Assembly: GCF_030348765.1 (NCBI RefSeq)
Contig: NZ_JAUCEU010000007.1
Coordinates: forward strand, 4,499,501-4,563,500
Origin: Neobacillus sp. CF12
GTDB taxonomy: Bacteria; Bacillota; Bacilli; Bacillales; Cytobacillaceae
Reading direction: 5' to 3'
Length of the DNA stretch: 64,000 nt
The position numbers and the translations under genes were made by a program. Position 1 is the stretch's first letter; each line of letters opens with the position of its first letter. The notes beneath the pieces are model-generated. The model was not told where the DNA came from. It saw only the letters and a list, made by a program, of their open reading frames with translations, and did not search any database. Positions 9,044 through 18,501 of this stretch are shown one piece after another.

Positions 9044-9931
9044 ATGAATAATCAAATCAAACATGCAAGAGGCGACCGAATACTGCTTCTGACCAACAAT
9101 ATTCTCCTAACGATTATCGTCCTTGCGATAGTTGGACCACTTTTATATGTTTTTCTATCGTCTTTCCTAGAACCGAATGCAATCATTCGAAAAGGGCTAT
9201 CGTTACATGCATCAGATTGGTCATTAGAAGGGTATAAGCGGCTCTTTACGGATGACACCATAGTGAGAGGATTTTTCAACTCACTCCTGTATTCAACTGG
9301 ATTTACGATTGTGACCGTGCTTGTTTGTCTCTTTGCCGGATACACGTTATCGGTAGAAGGTTTAGTGGGGAAAAAGCTATTTATGATTTTCTTCTTATTT
9401 ACGATGTTTTTTGGAGGCGGCTTAATCCCAACTTATTTTGTTATTCGGGATTTAGGAATGTTAAATACGATTTGGGCGATTATTCTGCCTGGCGCTGTTA
9501 ATGTCTGGTTTATTATTCTTGCCAGAACGTATTTTAAGGCAGTTCCAAATGAACTGAAGGAGGCAGCGCGCATTGATGGCGCCTCCGATTTAAAAATCTT
9601 TTTTAAAATCATTTTGCCTTTATCGAAACCGATTATCTTTGTTCTAGCTTTGTATGCCTTCATTGGACAATGGAACGCCTACTTTGATGCGATGATATAC
9701 CTGGATGATCGAGAATTACATCCGCTGCAATTAGTATTGCGTTCGATTTTGATTCAAAACGAAGTACAGCCTGGAATGGTTGCGGATGTAGAGGCAAGGA
9801 ACGAGCTTATGAGGATATCAGAGATGATCCGCTATTCATCGATTGTGATTGCAAGTTTACCGTTATTGATTATGTACCCATTCTTCCAAAAGTATTTTGA
9901 AAAGGGAGTAATGGTGGGTTCTCTAAAATAA
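9044..9931 (+). CDS. sugar ABC transporter permease (LplC/YtcP type)
   Basis: A 295-residue second membrane subunit with six helices and the EAA motif EAARIDGASDLKIFFK followed by LPLSKP. It starts with ATG after AAGGAGGAAAAG. The C-terminus (KYFEKGVMVGSLK) is typical of the CUT1 partner that completes the heterodimer with the product of the 8060 gene. It is 20 bp from the binding-protein gene. Confidence 0.92.
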   Translation: MNNQIKHARGDRILLLTNNILLTIIVLAIVGPLLYVFLSSFLEPNAIIRKGLSLHASDWSLEGYKRLFTDDTIVRGFFNSLLYSTGFTIVTVLVCLFAGYTLSVEGLVGKKLFMIFFLFTMFFGGGLIPTYFVIRDLGMLNTIWAIILPGAVNVWFIILARTYFKAVPNELKEAARIDGASDLKIFFKIILPLSKPIIFVLALYAFIGQWNAYFDAMIYLDDRELHPLQLVLRSILIQNEVQPGMVADVEARNELMRISEMIRYSSIVIASLPLLIMYPFFQKYFEKGVMVGSLK

Positions 9932-9951
9932 AACAAAAAAAGTGAGGGTTT

Positions 9952-11574
9952 ATGATGAAAAAAAGAATGTTTACAACGGCTTCAGCTCTACTGCTTTCAG
10001 GTTCGTTACTTTTAACTGGCTGTACCAGCAAAAGCGGCGGCAGCGAAAGTTTCTCTTCTAAGGATTATGGGTTAAAGGAAGTAACCTTCCCATTGAAAGA
10101 GGAAAAAACCTTAAAAATTATGACGTCAAGTTCGCCATTAGCTCCTGAGAATCCAAATGACAAGTTAATCTTTCAACGCTTAGAAGATCAAACGGGTGTA
10201 AAAATTGATTGGAGAAACTATACCACAGATATCTTTAATGAAAAACGTAATTTAGCGATCGCGAGTGGTGAGCTTCCAGACGCTATCTTTAATGCCGGGT
10301 TCAGCGATTATGAACTATTAAAGCATGCAAAGGATGGAGTTATTGTACCAGTTGAGGATCTTATTCAGTATATGCCGAACTTACAAGCTGTCCTTGAAAA
10401 AGCACCACAATACAAAGCAATGATGACGGCGCCTGATGGCCATATCTATGCTTTCCCATGGATTGAGGAGTTAGGTGAAGGAAAAGAAAGTATCCATTCC
10501 CTTGATGCATTCCCATGGATTAATATGGAATGGTTAAACAAATTAGGATTAGAGGTTCCAAAAACAACAGAAGAGTTAAAGCAAGTATTACTGGCTTTTA
10601 AAACCCAGGATCCAAATGGCAACGGCGAAGCGGACGAGATCCCCATGTCATTCATTATTAATGATGGCGGACAGGATCCCCATTCATTATTCGGTGCATT
10701 TGGACTAGGTGATAACTGGGATTTCACGGTGGTAACGAATGATGGAGAAGTAAAACTTACCGCTGCTGATGAAAGCTATAAAAAGGCGATTAGCTGGTTC
10801 AATGATTTATACAATGAAGGATTAATCGATATCGAGGCATTTGAACATGATTGGAATACGTATCTATCAAAAGGCCGAGACAAAAAATATGGTTTGTACT
10901 TTACATGGGATAAAGGAAATATCACTGGAATGGGTGATGATTACGATCTATTAGCTCCATTAAAAGGACCAGAAGGACATCAAAATGTTGCAAGAACAAA
11001 CGGAATGGGCTTTGACCGCTCACGTTTAGTCGTAACATCAGCAAATAAAAACCTTGAATTAACAGCCAAGTGGATTGACCAGCTTTATGATCCGTCCCAA
11101 TCCGTACAGAATAACTGGGGTACGTATGGTGACGGAAAGCAACAAAACATTTTTGGAATGGATGAGGCAACAAAAATGTTAAAACACCTTCCATTAGAAG
11201 GTACAGCACCAGTTGAATTAAGAGAAAAAACATCTGTCGGCGGGCCATTAGCGATCTTAGACAGCTACTACGGTACGGTGACAACCAAACCAGACGATGC
11301 TGCTTGGAGACTAAACTTAATGAAAGAAGTTATGGTTCCTTACATGGAAGCAGATAATATTTACCCACGTGTATTCTTCTCACTCGAGGACCTTGATCGA
11401 CTTTCTGTTATCGAGACGGATCTGTTTGCTTATATTAAGCGAAAACGTGCCGAATGGATTGCAAATGGCGGCGTTGAAAAAGAATGGAACGAATATCTAG
11501 CAGAATTAGATCGACTTGGACTACAAGAATGGCTGGATATTAAGCAAAAAGGTTACGATCGAAATCAGGAATAA
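9952..11574 (+). CDS. sugar-binding lipoprotein (LplA type)
   Basis: A 540-residue extracellular binding protein. The lipoprotein signal peptide ends in LLTGC (Cys at about 24). The mature part is of the large (about 500-residue) LplA class, which favours oligosaccharides. It contains a DPNGNGEADEIP segment like the calcium-binding loops of such proteins. Tandem ATGs at 9952 and 9955 follow AGTGAGGG. Being last in the transporter set and beside GH32, it probably delivers fructosyl oligosaccharides. The ligand is inferred from context only. Confidence 0.9.
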   Translation: MMKKRMFTTASALLLSGSLLLTGCTSKSGGSESFSSKDYGLKEVTFPLKEEKTLKIMTSSSPLAPENPNDKLIFQRLEDQTGVKIDWRNYTTDIFNEKRNLAIASGELPDAIFNAGFSDYELLKHAKDGVIVPVEDLIQYMPNLQAVLEKAPQYKAMMTAPDGHIYAFPWIEELGEGKESIHSLDAFPWINMEWLNKLGLEVPKTTEELKQVLLAFKTQDPNGNGEADEIPMSFIINDGGQDPHSLFGAFGLGDNWDFTVVTNDGEVKLTAADESYKKAISWFNDLYNEGLIDIEAFEHDWNTYLSKGRDKKYGLYFTWDKGNITGMGDDYDLLAPLKGPEGHQNVARTNGMGFDRSRLVVTSANKNLELTAKWIDQLYDPSQSVQNNWGTYGDGKQQNIFGMDEATKMLKHLPLEGTAPVELREKTSVGGPLAILDSYYGTVTTKPDDAAWRLNLMKEVMVPYMEADNIYPRVFFSLEDLDRLSVIETDLFAYIKRKRAEWIANGGVEKEWNEYLAELDRLGLQEWLDIKQKGYDRNQE

Positions 11575-11593
11575 TACCCGGTAAATAGTCTGA

Positions 11594-11631
11594 GGCTGTA
11601 CAGGTTCTTTGGCAACTGTACAGCCTATTTT
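11594..11631 (+). terminator. intercistronic terminator
   Basis: Perfect 10-bp stem GGCTGTACAG (11594-11603) and CTGTACAGCC (11616-11625), followed by TATTTTA. It lies between the binding-protein gene and the GH32 gene and may reduce read-through. Confidence 0.7.
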
Positions 11632-11662
11632 ACTAAATTAATAGAAAGAAGGAGCGATAAAA

Positions 11663-13132
11663 ATGACACAAACCTATAAAGAGCAGTATCGTCCACAATT
11701 TCACTTTTCACCGGAAGAAAAGTGGCTGAATGATCCGAATGGAATGGTCTATTTTAATGATGAATATCATTTGTTCTATCAACACCATCCATTTGGCACG
11801 ACCTGGGGACCCATGCACTGGGGCCATGCGGTAAGTAAAGACTTGATTCATTGGGAGCACCTTCCGATTGCATTATATCCGGATGAACTTGGAGGCATTT
11901 TTTCAGGGAGTGCAGTCGTCGATTGGAAGAATACGACAGGCTTTTTTGAAAATGATCAACCAGGATTGGTTGCAATTTATACAAGTGCTGGCACTTATCC
12001 TGATTCTGATAGACCACTTCAGCAACAAAGCTTAGCATACAGTAAGGACAATGGAAGAACGTGGGTAAAATTTGATGGCAATCCTGTCCTTTCAGACGTG
12101 AACATTACCGATTACCGTGATCCTAAAGTTTTTTGGCATGAAGAGACAAATAAATGGGTGATGGTTCTGGCGACGGGTCAAACCATTACGATATATACTT
12201 CCCTTAACTTAAAAGAATGGGAGTTTGCCAGCGAATTTGGACATACTGCCGGTTCACATGATGGCGTATGGGAATGCCCTGATTTATTTAAACTACCAGT
12301 AGATGGCGGGCAAGAAAAGTGGGTAATGATTGTAAGTATCGGTGATAATGGTGAATCAGCAGAAGGTTCCAGAACTCAATATTTTATCGGCCAGTTTGAT
12401 GGAACCACTTTTGTGAATGACCATGACAATTCGACGATTCTTTGGTTAGATTACGGCCGTGATAATTATGCGGGTGTGAGCTGGTCCGATAGCCAAGATG
12501 GAAGACGTATTTATCTTGGCTGGATGAGTAACTGGCGCTATGCCAATCAAGTTCCCAGTGAGACGTGGAGAGGTGCGATGACGTTACCAAGAGAATTATT
12601 CTTAACTACAACTGAGACTGGTATCCGCTTATTCCAAAAACCAGTTGCGGAAGTTAGTAAGATTAGAAAAGAAACGGAATCTTATCCGGGCACTAAGATT
12701 GACTCTGAAAATACTGTATGTGTTCCAGTAAAGAATTCCCCACTGGAAATATCTATCGAATTTGAAAAAGTAAATTCAAGCCAATTTGGATTCATCATAC
12801 AGCACTCTGTGGAAGAAAAAACCATCATTGGTTATGATGTAACAGAGGAAAAGTTATTTGTTGACCGAACACTTTCTGGAGATCATAGCTTTTCGACCTC
12901 TTTCCCAGCTGTACAAGAAGCCTCATTAAAGTTGGATCATCAAAGGCTGAAACTGCAGTTGTTTTTAGATGCCTCCTCCATTGAGGTGTTTGCAAACGAT
13001 GGTGAGATTGCTATTACCAGCTTACTGTTTCCGTCTGAATCAGCGCAAGAAATCATGTTATTTTCAAATGAAGGAACAACAAATGTGTTGGAATTAAACG
13101 TAACAGAACTTGATTCCATTTGGAGCAAGTAA
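11663..13132 (+). CDS. GH32 fructosidase (levanase/sucrose-6-phosphate hydrolase family), cytoplasmic
   Basis: A 489-residue glycoside hydrolase that releases beta-linked fructose. All GH32 signatures are present: WLNDPNG (nucleophile Asp24), YRDPK (transition-state stabiliser Asp153) and ECPDLF (acid/base Glu204). The five-blade propeller covers about residues 10-320 and a C-terminal beta-sandwich about 340-489, including the conserved SIEVFAND. There is no signal peptide, so it acts on imported oligosaccharides. The start follows AGAAGGAGCG. It is flanked by the transporter and fructokinase genes. Sequence alone does not separate sucrose, levan and inulin oligomers as substrate. Confidence 0.9.
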   Translation: MTQTYKEQYRPQFHFSPEEKWLNDPNGMVYFNDEYHLFYQHHPFGTTWGPMHWGHAVSKDLIHWEHLPIALYPDELGGIFSGSAVVDWKNTTGFFENDQPGLVAIYTSAGTYPDSDRPLQQQSLAYSKDNGRTWVKFDGNPVLSDVNITDYRDPKVFWHEETNKWVMVLATGQTITIYTSLNLKEWEFASEFGHTAGSHDGVWECPDLFKLPVDGGQEKWVMIVSIGDNGESAEGSRTQYFIGQFDGTTFVNDHDNSTILWLDYGRDNYAGVSWSDSQDGRRIYLGWMSNWRYANQVPSETWRGAMTLPRELFLTTTETGIRLFQKPVAEVSKIRKETESYPGTKIDSENTVCVPVKNSPLEISIEFEKVNSSQFGFIIQHSVEEKTIIGYDVTEEKLFVDRTLSGDHSFSTSFPAVQEASLKLDHQRLKLQLFLDASSIEVFANDGEIAITSLLFPSESAQEIMLFSNEGTTNVLELNVTELDSIWSK

Positions 13133-13143
13133 GTGACGTATGG

Positions 13144-13179
13144 AAGCTCTAATCGGTTAATTGGTTAGAGCTTTATTTT
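13144..13179 (+). terminator. terminator after GH32 gene
   Basis: AAGCTCTAA (13144-13152) pairs with TTAGAGCTT (13165-13173), extended by T-G and C-G pairs, then TATTTTTT. It overlaps the upstream extension of the fructokinase frame, which argues against a start at 13161. Confidence 0.7.
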
Positions 13180-13199
13180 TTAAAAGGATGGTGTTTAGT

Positions 13200-14153
13200 T
13201 TGGGTTCATCAATTGTATGCATAGGTGAATTATTAATCGATTTTTTCTGTACGGATGTGGATATTAACTTACTAGAGGGACAAAATTTTCAAAAACAGGC
13301 TGGGGGAGCACCAGCTAATGTTTGTGCGACGATTGCGAAATTAGGAGGTACTGCTCTTTTTAGCGGAAAAGTTGGGAATGACCCATTTGGACAATTTCTA
13401 AAAAAGACTCTTGATGACGTTCAAGTAGATACATCAATGGTCGTGTTCGATGATTTCCATCCAACTACATTGGCCTTTGTTTCCCTACAGGCAAATGGCG
13501 AAAGAGATTTTGTATTTAATCGCGGAGCTGACGCTTTTTTAGTGGAGGAAGAAATTGATACCGTTAAGCTAAATGAGGCCGCTATTCATCATTTTGGTTC
13601 TGCCACTGCTTTATTAAGCGACCCTTTTCAATCCACTTATTTTCAAGTCATGCGTAATGCAAAAGAACAAGGAAAATTTATTTCATTTGATCCTAATTAT
13701 CGAAAAGATCTATGGAAAAACAGACTTCCTGAATTTATCGACTTAGCAAAGGTGGGAATCGCATTCGCTGACTTTGTAAAAGTGAGTGACGAGGAGCTAA
13801 CACTGATTACAGGAATCAATAACCTGGCTGAGGGAACGAAGTATCTACATGAATTAGGAGCAAAAATAATTACTGTGACATTAGGGAGTGAGGGAACTTA
13901 TCTGTCAAATGGGCATAATAGCGAAATAATTCCAAGTGTAAAAATAAAATCCATTGATTCCACTGGTGCTGGAGATGCGTTTGTAGGTGCAACTTTATTC
14001 CAATTCGCAAAAGGTAAACCTGAAATCGAGGACTTTGAGAAACTTAAAGAAATCATTTATTTTAGTAATAAAGTAGGTGCCTTGGTATGTACCAAGGTAG
14101 GTGCAATTTCTGCAATACCTACGGTAGAAGACATTTTATCTGGATTATCCTGA
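13200..14153 (+). CDS. PfkB-family fructokinase
   Basis: A 317-residue ATP-dependent sugar kinase that should convert fructose released by the GH32 enzyme to fructose 6-phosphate. It has the N-terminal signature GGAPAN (residues 35-40) and the C-terminal [12 protein letters not shown] with catalytic Asp259. The TTG at 13200 was chosen because a GGATGGTG ribosome site precedes it by 6 nt and [11 protein letters not shown] then begins the protein as in relatives. A shadow of this gene's 3' end exists at 27768-27864. The DoxX gene follows. Confidence 0.88.
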   Translation: MGSSIVCIGELLIDFFCTDVDINLLEGQNFQKQAGGAPANVCATIAKLGGTALFSGKVGNDPFGQFLKKTLDDVQVDTSMVVFDDFHPTTLAFVSLQANGERDFVFNRGADAFLVEEEIDTVKLNEAAIHHFGSATALLSDPFQSTYFQVMRNAKEQGKFISFDPNYRKDLWKNRLPEFIDLAKVGIAFADFVKVSDEELTLITGINNLAEGTKYLHELGAKIITVTLGSEGTYLSNGHNSEIIPSVKIKSIDSTGAGDAFVGATLFQFAKGKPEIEDFEKLKEIIYFSNKVGALVCTKVGAISAIPTVEDILSGLS

Positions 14154-14235
14154 TAACCAAAAGTTGTTGTTCAAACTTCCTCCATATCATTTCAAACAAA
14201 CTGTGAACTTAACACTATACCCATGTTACTAACTG

Positions 14236-14263
14236 TTGAAATCCAATATAGTGTAAGTATAAA
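14236..14263 (+). promoter_or_regulatory. promoter of first doxX gene
   Basis: TTGAAA (14236-14241), 16-nt spacer, TATAAA (14258-14263). The spacer and -10 are nearly identical to those of the second doxX copy (28663-28690). The sequence upstream (14202-14217) resembles that copy's Rex-type operator but keeps only its left half (TGTGAA). Confidence 0.6.
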
Positions 14264-14295
14264 AAACAAACAAATTTTGAAAGGTGGAATGACTT

Positions 14296-14793
14296 ATGTT
14301 TAACCACTTTTTAAGAGAAAATAAAATTTCTGCAGCTATCTTAACTATCATTCGTTTATATCTTGGCTATGCATGGTTCACAGCTGGTTTTGGAAAATTA
14401 ACAGGCGGATTTGATGCTTCAGGATACTTGAAAAATGCAGTAGCGAATCCAGTTAAAGGTCCAGATGGAAACATGGTTTACAGTTGGTACGTAAATTTCT
14501 TAGAAAGCTTTGCACTGCCAAACATTGATGTGTTCAACTTCATCGTTCCTTGGGGAGAAACGTTAATTGGTTTAGGACTTATGCTTGGATGTTTAACAAC
14601 AGCAGCCATGTTCTTCGGATTAGTGATGAATTTTTCTTTCTTCTTAGCAGGAACAGTATCACATAACCCAACTGATATCTTCTTAGGCTTCATTATCTTA
14701 ACAGCAGGCTACAACGCAGGTAAATACGGTTTAGACTACTGGGTAGTTCCATTCATCCGCAAAACAGTTGGTAAAGAAAAAGTAACAGCATAG
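14296..14793 (+). CDS. DoxX family membrane protein (copy 1)
   Basis: A 165-residue protein with four predicted membrane helices (AILTIIRLYLGYAWFTAGF, FIVPWGETLIGLGLMLG, AAMFFGLVMNFSFFLAG, IFLGFIILTAG). It belongs to the DoxX/DoxD group, related to the small subunit of thiosulfate:quinone oxidoreductase and to redox-stress membrane complexes. The real reaction here is unknown. It differs from the copy at 28723 at only about five positions plus the C-terminal tail. Most nucleotide differences between the copies are silent, so both copies appear to be under selection. The start follows GAAAGGTGG. Confidence 0.85.
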   Translation: MFNHFLRENKISAAILTIIRLYLGYAWFTAGFGKLTGGFDASGYLKNAVANPVKGPDGNMVYSWYVNFLESFALPNIDVFNFIVPWGETLIGLGLMLGCLTTAAMFFGLVMNFSFFLAGTVSHNPTDIFLGFIILTAGYNAGKYGLDYWVVPFIRKTVGKEKVTA

Positions 14794-14805
14794 TGTTTAG
14801 CAACA

Positions 14806-14840
14806 AAAAAGACGATTCGCTCCCTCTCGAATCGTCTTTT
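14806..14840 (+). terminator. terminator of doxX copy 1
   Basis: AAGACGATTCG and CGAATCGTCTTTT around a short loop. The same GACGATTCG/CGAATCGTC core recurs at 29237-29272 and, shortened, at 30238-30300. Confidence 0.85.
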
Positions 14841-14886
14841 AATTTACTGCTCAATTAAAAAATACAATCATGACTTAAATCATTAG

Positions 14887-14916
14887 GGCACCATCCACCG
14901 CAGGAGGGTGCCTTTT
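14887..14916 (+). terminator. second terminator-like hairpin
   Basis: GGCACCATCC (14887-14896) pairs with GGAGGGTGCC (14903-14912) with one mismatch, then TTTT. It has no obvious gene of its own and may be a back-up terminator or the end of an unannotated small RNA. The rest of 14917-15068 is AT-rich and shows no gene. Confidence 0.5.
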
Positions 14917-15068
14917 AAAATAAATTCTGTATTATATTTACTTTTTTGCAAAACAATAAGAGCAAAGTAGGAAGGATTTTCTAATTATTAGGACTTGACC
15001 TGTAAAACTGTTAAATACGTATGTGTCAGGGATGTATAAATTATAAAAATAATCATATATAATTGCGT

Positions 15069-15082
15069 TGTAAGCGCTTAAA
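15069..15082. promoter_or_regulatory. catabolite-responsive element / LacI-type operator
   Basis: TGTAAGCGCTTAAA matches TGWAANCGNTNWCA at 13 of 14 positions and has a perfect TAAGCGCTTA core. It lies upstream of the second sugar operon, so CcpA control is likely. Confidence 0.6.
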
Positions 15083-15132
15083 AATATCATTTAATTGAAT
15101 CAATTAACTTCTATACAGGTGAGGGAGGTTTT

Positions 15133-15267
15133 ATGCAAAGCGCCATTTCAAACTTAATGGAGTTTGATATTCACATTGAAACAATGATGAAAACATTTAA
15201 TCGAACTCTGTTCGTTTATGTCATGTCTGATTTGAGAAAAGGGAGGCTGTATGATGAGGAGTATTAA
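15133..15267 (+). pseudogene. truncated AraC-regulator N-terminus, now a 44-codon leader ORF
   Basis: An ATG after GGGAGG opens 44 codons that end 17 nt inside the next gene. The product clearly matches the start of the AraC regulator encoded at 20984: FDIHIETMMKTFNRTL against FNIHERNEMKTFNRTL, then YVMS and a KG. It stops inside the cupin domain, so it cannot regulate like its parent. At the breakpoint the regulator's AAAGGGGAGG codons correspond to AAAAGGGAGG here, which now acts as the ribosome site of the binding-protein gene. It is either a deletion scar or a translated leader coupled to the operon. Confidence 0.65.
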
Positions 15268-16543
15268 GAATGCAAGGAAAGGATTTCTTCCAGTTTTATT
15301 ATTATTAGTTTTGGTTATCTCAGGTTGCAGCTCGAAGTCCTCAGGAGAATCCAAGAACGTCATAACGGTTCCTGATGCTGCTATCTGGGGGGAAGAAAGT
15401 TCAGCTTTACAAACTATGTATGATTTATATCAAAAAGATCATCCCGAATATAAGATTAAACAAGTAACAATAAAGGAAGTTGAAACGGCCTTAGCTGCCG
15501 GTGAGGGATCGGATCTACTCCTAATGGACCCTTTTGTAGCTAAAGAGAGCTTTAAGCAGGGATATGTGGAGCCGTTGGACAAATATTATGAAAAATATCA
15601 ATATGATAAAGAGATGTTCAAATGGGCTAAGAATGCATATGTCTTTGAGGGAAAAACAATTGGAATCCCATGGAACTACGAAGGTCTGGTTCTAGTCTAT
15701 AACAAGACATTGTTTAAGGAAAACGGCTGGGAGGTACCTCAAAATTACAACGATTTGGAAAGTTTAATCAAGGAATTAAAAAAGAAGGACTTGATTCCTT
15801 TAGCATGGGGAACCGCTGATTGTGCGGATTGTGATAACTGGTGGATAACCAGCATAGTGAACAGTATTTTAGGTCCGGAAGGTGCGAAACAACTGTTTTC
15901 CGGAGATAAAAAGTGGACAGATCCTAAAATTATAGAAGCTGTTCAACGTTATTCTGATTTTTGGAATAATGGATATCTTAGCGATAAAAAATCCCATGCT
16001 ATTTCTCAAGAAGATAGCATGCAGTTATTTGCACAAGGAAAAGCTGCCATGAAATTAGATGGTACATGGTCTCTCGCATCAGACCTTCAAACGGACTTTG
16101 ATATCGGATATGCTCCTTTCCCCAGCTGGGACCCTAATGGAAAGCCTGTTATTCCTCTAGGAGTTGGAGGCGGTTTAGTTATTAATGCGAAATCCAAACA
16201 TAAAGATCAAGTGGCAGAACTATTGAGTTATTTCTTTCATGAGGATGTAGTAGAGGAAATGGCTAAGAATGGGATTCCGGAACCTATAAATGCGGATTTT
16301 AGTAAAATGGACTTAGAACCTAATGTGGCTGAAGCACTGAATTTAATTAGTGGAGCTGCCGCTAAGGGAGAGACGGGTTACGTAGTTTGGTCTTATGGTT
16401 CTCCGCGTGTAGTAAATGCTATAAAGGAATTACCAAACGTATACCTTAAGAAAACAACTCCTGAAAAATGGCTGGAAAAGTTACAAGAACTAAAAGAAAA
16501 GGATATTGATGAAAAAACTCTTTTTGATCTAGGTAACTACTAA
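15251..16543 (+). CDS. sugar-binding lipoprotein
   Basis: A 430-residue family 1 solute-binding protein with signal peptide and lipobox VISGC. Typical segments include GIPWNYEGLVLVYNKTLF and GKAAMKLDGTWS. It starts at ATG 15251, inside the preceding remnant ORF and 6 nt behind AAGGGAGG. A CADCDNWW stretch is an unusual cysteine pair for this family. It is first in the operon and followed by a terminator before the two permease genes, a layout that would give excess binding protein. The ligand is unknown; neighbours suggest a glycoside. Confidence 0.9.
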   Translation: MMRSIKNARKGFLPVLLLLVLVISGCSSKSSGESKNVITVPDAAIWGEESSALQTMYDLYQKDHPEYKIKQVTIKEVETALAAGEGSDLLLMDPFVAKESFKQGYVEPLDKYYEKYQYDKEMFKWAKNAYVFEGKTIGIPWNYEGLVLVYNKTLFKENGWEVPQNYNDLESLIKELKKKDLIPLAWGTADCADCDNWWITSIVNSILGPEGAKQLFSGDKKWTDPKIIEAVQRYSDFWNNGYLSDKKSHAISQEDSMQLFAQGKAAMKLDGTWSLASDLQTDFDIGYAPFPSWDPNGKPVIPLGVGGGLVINAKSKHKDQVAELLSYFFHEDVVEEMAKNGIPEPINADFSKMDLEPNVAEALNLISGAAAKGETGYVVWSYGSPRVVNAIKELPNVYLKKTTPEKWLEKLQELKEKDIDEKTLFDLGNY

Positions 16544-16551
16544 TAAGGGAT

Positions 16552-16588
16552 GAAAGAAGGAGTAAGAAACTTTTCTCCTTCTTTTTCA
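16552..16588 (+). terminator. attenuating terminator after binding-protein gene
   Basis: GAAAGAAGGAG (16552-16562) and CTCCTTCTTTTTC (16575-16587) form a stem ending in a T-run between the binding-protein and permease genes. Confidence 0.7.
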
Positions 16589-16658
16589 AAATATTTATAG
16601 TTTTCTGGATTACTAGTTCTTCTGTTAGTCAATCCACTTTCTGAAAGGAGTGCAGGTT

Positions 16659-17597
16659 TTGCAAACGATAAACACGAATTTAAAGGCTTCTAGTTCTGAC
16701 ATTCTAGATTCAAATGTACATAGGAAACGCACTAGGAAACGAAATTGGGTGGGATGGGTTTTTATTTTGCCCGGTCTTTTGTTTCATATTTTAGCTGTGA
16801 CTATTCCTGCAGTCATGTCATTATATTTGCCATTCACAGAATGGAACGGATTGAATACCCCAAAGTTTATAGGAATAGCAAACTTTATTGAAGCTTTCCA
16901 AGACAGTGTCGTTTTTACAGCATTTTTTAATAATATAAAATGGACTCTTTTCTGGATCACCATTCCCCTTATCTTTTCATTTTTGATTGCGTATTTGTTG
17001 AGAAAAGTAAAAGGACAAACACTTTATCAAGCAACCTATTTCTCTACATCCATTATTACCGTAACAGTAGCAGGTCAAATTTGGTTTTGGATTTATAATC
17101 CTTTCAGCGGTATTAATTTTTATTTGGATAAAGCAGGTTTAGGATTTATAGAAGTGCCTGGTCTTACAATTCCGGCCATTGCATTATTTTCAGTCTTATT
17201 TGCTGATATGTGGAAAGGTTTTGGTACGAATGTCATTTGGTTATTAGCCGCAATGACTCAAACGGATAAATCTTTGGAAGAGGCTGCAAAAATTGAGGGT
17301 GCAAATCGCTTCCAAATTTTGATGCATGTTTTCCTCCCTCAATTACGACCAACATTAACAGTTATTACGCTATTAACCATTTTAGGATCTTTTGGAGCAT
17401 TTGAAATGGTCTACGTTATGACGGCAGGCGGACCAGCTCATTCTACTGAAACATTATCTACTTATTACTATACATTAAGTACTACCGGCAGGCGGGCTGG
17501 ATACGCCTCAGCTGTTGCCTTGTTCCAGACATTTATTGCAATCTTTATCATTATTGTATTTGCATATTTCAGAAAAAAGAAGGGATGGGATGTTTAA
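16659..17597 (+). CDS. sugar ABC transporter permease (MalF type)
   Basis: A 312-residue membrane subunit with six helices and an EAA loop (EAAKIEGANRFQILMH, then LP). The TTG at 16659 was chosen because AAAGGAG precedes it by 8 nt; a GTG at 16650 would overlap that site. A basic N-terminus (RKRTRKRN) precedes the first helix. It directly abuts the gene for the second permease and forms the importer with the products of 15251 and 17598. Confidence 0.9.
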   Translation: MQTINTNLKASSSDILDSNVHRKRTRKRNWVGWVFILPGLLFHILAVTIPAVMSLYLPFTEWNGLNTPKFIGIANFIEAFQDSVVFTAFFNNIKWTLFWITIPLIFSFLIAYLLRKVKGQTLYQATYFSTSIITVTVAGQIWFWIYNPFSGINFYLDKAGLGFIEVPGLTIPAIALFSVLFADMWKGFGTNVIWLLAAMTQTDKSLEEAAKIEGANRFQILMHVFLPQLRPTLTVITLLTILGSFGAFEMVYVMTAGGPAHSTETLSTYYYTLSTTGRRAGYASAVALFQTFIAIFIIIVFAYFRKKKGWDV

Positions 17598-18413
17598 ATG
17601 TCAATACCAAAAATTAATTGGCGCCATATTCCTTTAATTTTAGTAAGTATATATTCTCTATTTCCGATGTACCTGCTTTTTATTAATTCCTTTAAAACAA
17701 AGTCAGATATTATTACAAACCCGATGGGGCTGCCATCAGTTTGGACATTCGAAAATTATAGCAATGCATGGATTCAAGGAAATTATAGTGTGGCTTACGT
17801 TAACACGATCATTATTACGGGAACAACCGTTATTTTAGTTGCGATTCTTTCAGGATTAGCAGCCTACGGTCTTGCCCATTTGAAAACTCCTGGTTCTAAT
17901 TGGCTTATGGGATATTTGTTTATTTCTATGAGTTTACCTGTTGGGTTTATTCCTTTGTTTTTTATGGCTGTGAAATTTGGGTTAATAAATACTTACATGG
18001 GAGTCATTATCCCTTATGTTGGAGGGGGTTTTGCCTTTAATGTATTTTTACTTCGGGCTTATATGCTTGGAATTCCAAAAGAGTTGGTAGAGTCAGCAAA
18101 AGTGGATGGGTGCAATTCATTGCAAGCTTTCTTTAAAATCATTGTTCCGCTCAGTAAACCCGCTTTTATTATCGTAATGATTTTCTCTACACTTGGAACT
18201 TGGAATGAATTCTTTTTGGCAAATGCCTTATTACAAATAGAGGAAGTCAGAACGGTGTCAGCGCAGTATTTAAGCTTTGGAAGCAAATATAGTACAAACT
18301 GGGCACTTATGGCAGCAGGCGGAGTAATAAGTGTTGTTCCAATGATTCTTTTATTCCTCTTTATGACGAGAAAGTTCGTAGCAGGGTTGCAGGAAGGTGG
18401 AGTCAAGTTTTAA
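17598..18413 (+). CDS. sugar ABC transporter permease (MalG type)
   Basis: A 271-residue partner permease with six helices, the EAA loop (ESAKVDGCNSLQAFFK, then VPLSKP) and the C-terminal GLQEGGVKF. It starts immediately after the stop of the previous gene, so translation is coupled. An 88-bp AT-rich gap with a weak hairpin separates it from the ADP-ribosylglycohydrolase-fold gene. Confidence 0.92.
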   Translation: MSIPKINWRHIPLILVSIYSLFPMYLLFINSFKTKSDIITNPMGLPSVWTFENYSNAWIQGNYSVAYVNTIIITGTTVILVAILSGLAAYGLAHLKTPGSNWLMGYLFISMSLPVGFIPLFFMAVKFGLINTYMGVIIPYVGGGFAFNVFLLRAYMLGIPKELVESAKVDGCNSLQAFFKIIVPLSKPAFIIVMIFSTLGTWNEFFLANALLQIEEVRTVSAQYLSFGSKYSTNWALMAAGGVISVVPMILLFLFMTRKFVAGLQEGGVKF

Positions 18414-18501
18414 CTTACACAAGTTTAAATAATTTACATTAGTTCTTAAGAAAAATAAACTTTTAAAAAAATATTTATAAGAACCGAAAGGACAGATTCC
18501 T

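Noticed and set aside
13161..13199. Fructokinase start at TTG 13161
   Set aside because: That stretch overlaps a terminator hairpin and has no ribosome site; TTG 13200 fits the family N-terminus.
18059..18406. Minus-strand frame of 115 codons inside the permease gene
   Set aside because: It is the antisense shadow of a well-conserved permease with no ribosome site or family match.
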